Source: Candidatus Borrarchaeum yapensis (GTDB taxonomy: Archaea; Asgardarchaeota; Sifarchaeia; Borrarchaeales; Borrarchaeaceae). Taken from it: DNA of 47,676 bases. The notes beneath the pieces are model-generated. The model searched no databases. It saw only the letters and a list, made by a program, of their open reading frames with translations, and was not told where the DNA came from. Below are positions 43,079 to 47,676 of the stretch, piece by piece. Within the stretch, counting starts at the first letter, position 1; every line of letters begins with the position of its first letter. The stretch lies in NCBI GenBank assembly GCA_016840515.1, contig JAEOSF010000025.1:1-47676 (forward strand). Direction: 5' to 3'. A program made the position numbers and the translations under genes.

Positions 43079-44218
43079 ATGAACTTTGATGTTGTTATTG
43101 TGAGATGTTCTGGAGAAATTGGAATTAAAGGTAAACAAACTAGAAAGTGGATGGAAACCATACTTACAAAAAACATCAGAAAAAAACTTGAAAAAGAAGA
43201 ACTTGACGTAAAAGAAATCATTCGCAAAGGTGGTAGGATCTACATATATGGTAAAAACCCAAAAGCGATAAGCAAAACTGTTTCGAGCGTGTTTGGAGTT
43301 GTTTCGACAAGCCCAGCAATAATAGTTGACTCAGATGTAGATGAGATCTGTAAAACTTCCAGAAAGGTCGCAGAAGAAATCCTAGATGCAGGCAATTCTT
43401 TTAGAATTACTACTAGGCGAGTTGGTACACATCCCTTTACTTCAGAGGATATCTCTATTAAGGCTGGCGAGGCAGTACTCGATCAAATGTCTGGAAAGGG
43501 AGTTTCTGTAAATTTAAATACCCCTGACAAGCAAATTTTTATTGAAATTAGACATGAAATGGCATACTTATATCATGAAGTTATAAGTGCAGTAGGAGGT
43601 ATGCCTACTGGCACTCAGGGAAAAATTGCGATTATAATCTCGTGTGATGAGTTAGACTGGATTGCAGCCTTCTTAATAATGAAAAGAGGCTGTGAGCCTG
43701 TTCCTATAATCTTTAATATCCATAATTCGCTGAATAGCAGTGATCTTCCCGAAAAAATTCCTTATTTATCAGCGCTAAAAACATTTATTCCCTCTGAATT
43801 TTCAGTATTTTTAGTTCCTTTTACAGCAATCCTCGAAGAATTGAAGCAATTGATTCCTAAGGAATCATTATACCTTTTTTGCAGGAAATTACAATTCCAA
43901 ATTGCAGAGCATTTATGTAAACAATTTGACATGAAAGGCATAGTGACAGGTGATCTGTTAGATAGCCCCGAAAAATCTAAAATCTATAGTTTGGTTGATA
44001 CTAGCGTAAAAATCCCCATATATCGCCCCTTAATATCCCTCGATGCAGAAGGGTTAACTAGATACAAAAAGCTTTTGAGTATTAGTGACAGTATTTCCTG
44101 TCCTAATTTATGCAAAGATACTGGCTCTATAGTGTTCACGAATCAGTTTGCCGAAACGAGATCATTTGATGAAATGGTTAATCTTTCCATCGAAAGAGTA
44201 AAGCAAAAAACAATCTGA
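43079..44218 (+). CDS. ThiI-like tRNA sulfurtransferase homologue with degenerate PP-loop
   Basis: Domains in order: N-terminal ferredoxin-like (VIVRCSGEIGIKGKQTRKWM), THUMP (SFRITTRRVGTHPFTSEDIS, AYLYHEVISAVGGMPTGTQGK) and an adenylation fold. ThiI makes 4-thiouridine at position 8 of tRNA by activating the uridine with ATP. Where active enzymes have the SGGxDS PP-loop, this protein reads SCDELDW, so ATP binding and catalysis are doubtful. The rest of the fold, including GIVTGDLLDSPEKS and SCPNLCKD, is kept. The frame opens at 43028, but ATG 43079 matches the family start (380 residues). TATA box CTTATAAAAA lies at 42985-42994. Confidence 0.82.
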   Translation: MNFDVVIVRCSGEIGIKGKQTRKWMETILTKNIRKKLEKEELDVKEIIRKGGRIYIYGKNPKAISKTVSSVFGVVSTSPAIIVDSDVDEICKTSRKVAEEILDAGNSFRITTRRVGTHPFTSEDISIKAGEAVLDQMSGKGVSVNLNTPDKQIFIEIRHEMAYLYHEVISAVGGMPTGTQGKIAIIISCDELDWIAAFLIMKRGCEPVPIIFNIHNSLNSSDLPEKIPYLSALKTFIPSEFSVFLVPFTAILEELKQLIPKESLYLFCRKLQFQIAEHLCKQFDMKGIVTGDLLDSPEKSKIYSLVDTSVKIPIYRPLISLDAEGLTRYKKLLSISDSISCPNLCKDTGSIVFTNQFAETRSFDEMVNLSIERVKQKTI

Positions 44219-44401
44219 AGGATCTTCCAATAAGGCTTTAGATGATTGAGCATCCTTAGCGCTAAATTTGAAATCACGCTCAATTGAAAGGTTCGAAGAG
44301 CACCAATCTTGCGAAAATTGTCATTTTTAACTCCAATCTTTACGGATCTTATTAAGTTAGTCTGAATTTTTCATAACAAATTAGGAACATCACCAAAAAA
44401 A

Positions 44402-44561
44402 ATATAATGAAGCTGTGGGGTGATTACTATAGAGGAGTTTGACAGCTGAAGGGTTAATAACGATGTTCATCGATAACTCTTCAGCGCTTTAATCTTCTAA
44501 GGCTCAAAAAAATTAAACTAAATGAGTTAAAACTCCTTTTAACAAAAAAGGTGGAGATTTA
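44402..44561 (+). promoter_or_regulatory. Promoter and structured 5' leader of the first pilin gene
   Basis: ATATAAT at 44402-44408 predicts transcription from about 44430. The leader then holds a strong hairpin at 44445-44485: GCTGAAGGGTT pairs with AACTCTTCAGC, topped by CGATG-TT-CATCG. Smaller stems follow: GAGTT/AACTC (44524-44535) and CCTTTT/AAAAGG (44535-44551). The last includes part of the ribosome-binding site AAGGTGGAG. This suggests control of translation by RNA structure. The 44219-44400 stretch before it shows nothing else. Confidence 0.5.
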
Positions 44562-45029
44562 GTGAGAAAAACTGTATATAAATTGAAAAGGCTAATGCAA
44601 TCTAAGAAAGCGGTGTCTCCAGTAATTGCAGTGATCCTATTGATAGCCATAGCCGTAGCCGCAAGCGTTACCGTATTTGCATATACGCAGGGGATAATCG
44701 GTGGTGTCACTCAGGCAAACATAGCGATGTCTAATGCCCAACTCGTAGATAGTAATACTATGACTGTCACAGTACAAAATACAGGCGGGACAAGCTCTAC
44801 TATTGAGACAGTAGCTGTTACAGGTGAAAATGTTGGTGACGTTAGAAATGCAATTACCGCAGAATTATACGACACCGATGGTGATAGTGGAACTGATACC
44901 GGTATTGTTGTAGGTGCAGGAAGCAGCGTTACAATTGAGATCAATCTCTCTAGTGGTTCCTACGAGTCAACAGAGACTATAGTTTTAACCACAGACAGTG
45001 GTACTGTATCGGCTACCTTCGAACTCTGA
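44562..45029 (+). CDS. Archaeal type IV pilin (cassette-type, copy 1)
   Basis: This 155-residue pilin has leader MRKTVYKLKRLMQSKKA, then mature N-terminus VSPVIAVILLIAIAVAASVT and GGVTQAN. The ectodomain is Thr/Ser/Asp-rich with short strands (TMTVTVQNTGGTSSTIETVA, VGAGSSVTIEINLSSG). The first 53 codons are almost identical in DNA to the next pilin, while the heads are unrelated except for VQNTGG/WSNTGG-like spots. GTG start with ribosome-binding site AAGGTGGAG. It probably forms the main fibre with the machine at 28-38 kb. Confidence 0.85.
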   Translation: MRKTVYKLKRLMQSKKAVSPVIAVILLIAIAVAASVTVFAYTQGIIGGVTQANIAMSNAQLVDSNTMTVTVQNTGGTSSTIETVAVTGENVGDVRNAITAELYDTDGDSGTDTGIVVGAGSSVTIEINLSSGSYESTETIVLTTDSGTVSATFEL

Positions 45030-45101
45030 TTGTGAGGCTACATTTGAAACAGTCATCCCTTCGAAGCGTTTTCTTCGGGTATTACAGAAATAAACTCTCT
45101 C

Positions 45102-45116
45102 TTTTTTTTATTTTTT
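45102..45116 (+). terminator. T-tract terminator after pilin copy 1
   Basis: TTTTTTTTATTTTTT lies about 70 bases after the stop, with a small hairpin CGAAG...CTTCG at about 45062-45077 in front. Confidence 0.5.
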
Positions 45117-45287
45117 GCATGAAAAGTTCAGGTAACTTCATCTGACATTGCAGAGCTGTTGAATTTTTTAAATCGGATAACTCTGAAACCGTTGTAGGAA
45201 ATCGTCCAAGATTTAACTTTGATCTTAGATTTAGACTTGGTAGAATCTTATTTTGAGTTCTTCACAATTCGTCTCACACATTACCAC

Positions 45288-45452
45288 AAAATATTTATGC
45301 ATACTTTGAACTAATTAATCATGAAGTTTTAATCACCTCTTCGTCTATATTTCCAAAGATAAGTAAGCCTTTGGAATTATGAACTTACAAGGATTAAGAA
45401 GAGGTGATAAGAGGACCAAAAACCCTCATAATTTCAAAAAGGTGGAGATTTA
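45288..45452 (+). promoter_or_regulatory. Promoter and structured 5' leader of the second pilin gene
   Basis: AAATATTTATG at 45288-45299 predicts transcription from about 45320. The leader folds into a long hairpin: ATCACCTCTTC (45332-45342) pairs perfectly with GAAGAGGTGAT (45398-45408), enclosing TTCCAAAG/CTTTGGAA (45351-45376). GTAAG/CTTAC offers an alternative inner stem. CACCT could also pair with AGGTG of the ribosome-binding site at about 45439-45447, so an on/off switch is conceivable. The 45117-45287 stretch before it shows nothing I can name. Confidence 0.5.
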
Positions 45453-45959
45453 GTGAGAAAAACCGTTTATAAATTGAAAAGGCTAATGCAATCTAAGAAA
45501 GCGGTGTCTCCAGTAATTGCAGTGATCCTATTGATAGCCATAGCCGTAGCCGCAAGCGTTACCGTATTTGCATATACGCAGGGGATAATCGGTGGTGTCA
45601 CCCAAGCAAATTTAGTGCTTGCTAATGCCGAAATAGTCACTTCTGATAGTGTCAAACTTACATGGTCAAATACAGGCGGATCAAGCCTTGAAATTGATAA
45701 AATGGATCTTGAACAAAACGGTGCTACAGTAAATACTCATACTGTTACAGACGCAATTACGCACGAATTACTCGATGATGATGGAGGTGAAGGACCGACC
45801 ACTGATCTTGTTATAGACGCAGGAACTAGTCGTTCAATCATTATCGCACGTGAAGATGGCGGTAGTTGGTCAAGCGGTGATGTCTTAACTGTGCAAGTAT
45901 GGTTTGATGGAAGCAATACAAACGGCAGCCCTGACATGGAAACGGATTTTCAACTTTAG
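45453..45959 (+). CDS. Archaeal type IV pilin (cassette-type, copy 2)
   Basis: This 168-residue pilin has the same leader and helix as copy 1 (SKKA|VSPVIAVILL...GIIGGVTQAN), differing at only a few third-position bases. It has a different ectodomain (VLANAEIVTSDSVKLTWSNT, SSLEIDKMDLEQNG, SWSSGDVLTVQVWF) that is acidic and lacks cysteines. Identity to copy 1 extends upstream through the ribosome-binding site AAGGTGGAGATTTA, then stops. It is separately promoted, with its own structured leader and its own terminator. Confidence 0.85.
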   Translation: MRKTVYKLKRLMQSKKAVSPVIAVILLIAIAVAASVTVFAYTQGIIGGVTQANLVLANAEIVTSDSVKLTWSNTGGSSLEIDKMDLEQNGATVNTHTVTDAITHELLDDDGGEGPTTDLVIDAGTSRSIIIAREDGGSWSSGDVLTVQVWFDGSNTNGSPDMETDFQL

Positions 45960-46017
45960 AAATTCCTTTGTAAAAATCATTCCAAATTACTGGTACAGCA
46001 GAATCCCAATTTCCTTC

Positions 46018-46033
46018 TCTTTTTTTAATTTTT
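46018..46033 (+). terminator. T-tract terminator after pilin copy 2
   Basis: TCTTTTTTTAATTTTT lies about 60 bases after the stop codon at 45959. Confidence 0.45.
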
Positions 46034-46264
46034 ATCTGATGAATCATTTTTACTAATTTTATGTGGCTGACGCAACAAAAACGTGCTACAAAATACTCAA
46101 TAGCCATCTGACTAACTCTCACAATTACCGCAATTAAGATATCTTTCGTGTAAAAGTCACCATCATTAAAAGAGTACATTCTAAATGGTGATAGCTTATT
46201 GTTTTGTTAAGGCCTTTAGATTAACAGAGAATTAAATAAAAAGAAAAAAGATATACTAGTAAAA

Positions 46265-46294
46265 CGTGCAAGAAAAATGCACGATTGAAATCGT
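46265..46294 (+). other. Two adjacent small hairpins in the gap before the surface-protein gene
   Basis: CGTGCA-agaaaaa-TGCACG (46265-46283) is followed directly by ACGAT-TGAA-ATCGT (46281-46294), sharing three bases, so the two stems compete. They lie upstream of the TATA box of the next gene, so they would not be in its mRNA. The rest of the 427-bp gap after pilin copy 2 shows only its T-tract and the downstream promoter. Confidence 0.3.
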
Positions 46295-46358
46295 TGTAAT
46301 CATGCTCTTCGAAGACTTTTGGAGGTCGTAGACGGGATCAAGGAAACACTGATGATAG

Positions 46359-46366
46359 ATATATAA
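46359..46366 (+). promoter_or_regulatory. TATA box of the surface-protein gene
   Basis: ATATATAA is centred about 25 bp before ATG 46387. This predicts a leaderless mRNA starting at or next to the initiation codon, unlike the long leaders of the two pilins. Confidence 0.45.
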
Positions 46367-46386
46367 GGATGTAGTTCGATTTAAAA

Positions 46387-47364
46387 ATGGGTGAAAACAT
46401 GAATACAAAAAAAGTCTTGCTAATTACCTTTGTTTTAGTTGCTTTGCTAACGATTAGTTCACCCTCATTGAAAACCAGTGCCGAATTAAATTCTCTATCT
46501 AACACTATTACGACAATGGACTCACCTAAGTTTAGTGGAAAGTGCGCAGTCGGCGTACCCTATGAAGCTACATCAGACATTGGAGATAGTAAAACCTTTG
46601 AATACGATTTAGATAAGGGCAGAGAATATGTTGTATTTGTGTATGGACCATTTATAGACACAGACACAGATTACGATCTTGAAGTATTCGAACCTGATGA
46701 CAACGAAGCGTCAATAACATCTACAAGGGCGGCTGGAATATTGGAGAAAATCACATTCAAAGCAGATAAAGATGATGAATATAAAATCAAAGTACGTAAT
46801 GACGACGATGATTCAGGTGGCGAGGAAGAAGCATACGTCTTTTTAGCAGAAAAAATAAAACCAGACAGTTCAGTTGATGTTTTAATAGAGCACCGAGAGA
46901 CTATTCATACTTATTATGCGTTTTGGTTTGATGCATCAAGTTATACAGGCAACACAATCTCGTTAGAATTAGATGTAGCAGAAGAAGTTGATATGTACCA
47001 GATGAGACTTTATCCATTCTTAGAGGAGGGCGGTGGAGAAGATATTTATGATGTCTTAGAAGCCACCAGCGAACACGCACTTCTTACTGATGATGCTCAA
47101 GAGGCCGGAGAGGATCTTGGAATATCATTCAGACCTAGTGATTACACATCACCAGACAATATTTACATAATCTCTTTGATTGGAGAAAAGGGCGATGGTG
47201 ATTGCAAATTTACAATCTCTGGAGCAACAGAGCAGACAAATGCAACAACAGAAGAGCCCACTGTACAGCCCTTATGTTTAGGTACCCTAACTGTGAGTAT
47301 ATTTACAATTATCACATTGATTGCAGTCGGGATAAAAGTAAGAAAATACAGAGAAGACACCTGA
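46387..47364 (+). CDS. Secreted, C-terminally anchored surface protein with PPC-like domains
   Basis: This 325-residue protein has a Sec-type signal peptide (KKVLLITFVLVALLTISSP, about residues 7-30). Two strand-rich acidic regions follow, the first (DSKTFEYDLDKGREYVVFVY, DTDYDLEVFEPDD) resembling pre-peptidase C-terminal domains. A Thr-rich stalk (TNATTEEPTVQP) leads to a C-terminal membrane helix (about 297-318) ending in basic KVRKYRE. It would therefore be held on the outside of the cell. No enzymatic motif is seen. It follows the two pilins on the same strand, with its own promoter. Met5 (46399) is an alternative start. Confidence 0.7.
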   Translation: MGENMNTKKVLLITFVLVALLTISSPSLKTSAELNSLSNTITTMDSPKFSGKCAVGVPYEATSDIGDSKTFEYDLDKGREYVVFVYGPFIDTDTDYDLEVFEPDDNEASITSTRAAGILEKITFKADKDDEYKIKVRNDDDDSGGEEEAYVFLAEKIKPDSSVDVLIEHRETIHTYYAFWFDASSYTGNTISLELDVAEEVDMYQMRLYPFLEEGGGEDIYDVLEATSEHALLTDDAQEAGEDLGISFRPSDYTSPDNIYIISLIGEKGDGDCKFTISGATEQTNATTEEPTVQPLCLGTLTVSIFTIITLIAVGIKVRKYREDT

Positions 47365-47388
47365 AAGTTATAATAAATCTCTTCGCAC

Positions 47389-47403
47389 TTTTTTTTAAAA
47401 AAA
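47389..47403 (+). terminator. T/A-tract terminator after the surface-protein gene
   Basis: TTTTTTTTAAAAAAA begins about 25 bases after the stop codon, followed by a second run of T. Confidence 0.45.
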
Positions 47404-47555
47404 TCGGTTTTTCTCATAGAAATCGATTTCATTTATAGCCCCTTCAGAACATGAAAGAAAAAGAAAGATAACTACCCACTCTAAACTTTATAGAACGCCG
47501 AAAATTGTTAATTGGCGAAAATAAAAACAAAAAATAACTGATTTTGTGTTGAACT

Positions 47556-47676
47556 TCATTTCAACAAATTTTTTATATTTTCTAGGGCGGTTTTTAGATT
47601 TAATCTGACTAAGCCCAATTCGGGACGTGCATCTTGTCCTGCCAGCGCTGTAAGAGCAACATCTCCAGAGTTTATG
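47556..47676 (-). CDS. C-terminal fragment of an unidentified protein running off the right edge
   Basis: On the minus strand a frame is open from the window edge to TGA at 47556-47558. It encodes about 40 residues including SGDVALTALAGQDARPELGL and ending ALENIKNLLK. The residue mix looks like real coding sequence. I do not recognise the family from so short a piece. The 47404-47555 stretch to its left is A/T-rich with nothing else seen. Confidence 0.45.
   Translation of the reverse strand, partial: INSGDVALTALAGQDARPELGLVRLNLKTALENIKNLLK

Noticed and set aside
1..47676. CRISPR array, rRNA operon or replication origin
   Set aside because: I saw no regularly spaced direct repeats, rRNA signature sequences or Orc1/Cdc6 gene with origin repeats in the window.

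Overview
This window is from an AT-rich archaeal chromosome, most probably an Asgard archaeon. Archaeal markers are a Hel308 helicase end, RpoL, Csl4, Pelota, DUF2067, CDP-archaeol synthase, fructose-bisphosphate aldolase/phosphatase, form III RuBisCO with ribose-1,5-bisphosphate isomerase, class III signal peptides with their peptidase, and tRNA genes with non-canonical introns. The Asgard call rests mainly on a small membrane protein at 23837-24256 that aligns by eye, along its whole length, with the eukaryotic oligosaccharyltransferase subunit OSTC. A Clp1-type kinase, a Trm9-like methyltransferase and an HDAC-family protein fit but are less diagnostic. I cannot settle the lineage within Asgard from this window.

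Layout. 1-4.8 kb: Hel308 3' end, HDAC-family deacetylase, an ECF-S-like membrane protein, a probably frameshifted hypothetical gene, an intron-bearing tRNA-Pro, gatC and rpoL. 4.9-7.5 kb: the csl4-DUF2067-rpoL group, split by an intact tnpB element that landed just after the csl4 stop codon. 7.7-13.2 kb: pelota, two methyltransferases, a large GT-C-like membrane protein and an intron-bearing tRNA-Val. 13.2-20 kb: metabolism (ilvE, two half-size ferritin-like proteins, RuBisCO diverging from R15P isomerase, FBP aldolase/phosphatase, a bacterial-type triosephosphate isomerase). 20-28 kb: hypotheticals, a HAD phosphatase, a decayed tnpB, OSTC, a phosphoesterase, carS, a RuvC-like protein and clp1.

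28.2-38.0 kb is the most striking block. It is a ten-kilobase, one-strand, tightly spaced cluster for a type IV pilus-like or secretion machine: prepilin peptidase, secretion ATPase, two separate F-type membrane platform proteins, a coiled-coil protein and six membrane-anchored pseudopilin-like proteins. The pseudopilins have two kinds of N-terminal signal. Further right, after a glycosyltransferase, AMMECR1, Mut7-C, dihydroorotase and CBS genes on the minus strand, come a 242-bp tnpB-less element that keeps both element ends, a ThiI homologue with a broken PP-loop, and two tandem pilins. The pilins are almost identical over their signal and helix but unrelated in their heads, and each has a structured untranslated leader. 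A secreted, membrane-anchored surface protein follows. The pilus cluster and the downstream pilins plausibly work together at the cell surface: the peptidase would process all of them, the ATPase and F proteins would assemble them, and OSTC and the glycosyltransferases could serve surface glycosylation. That functional link is inference.
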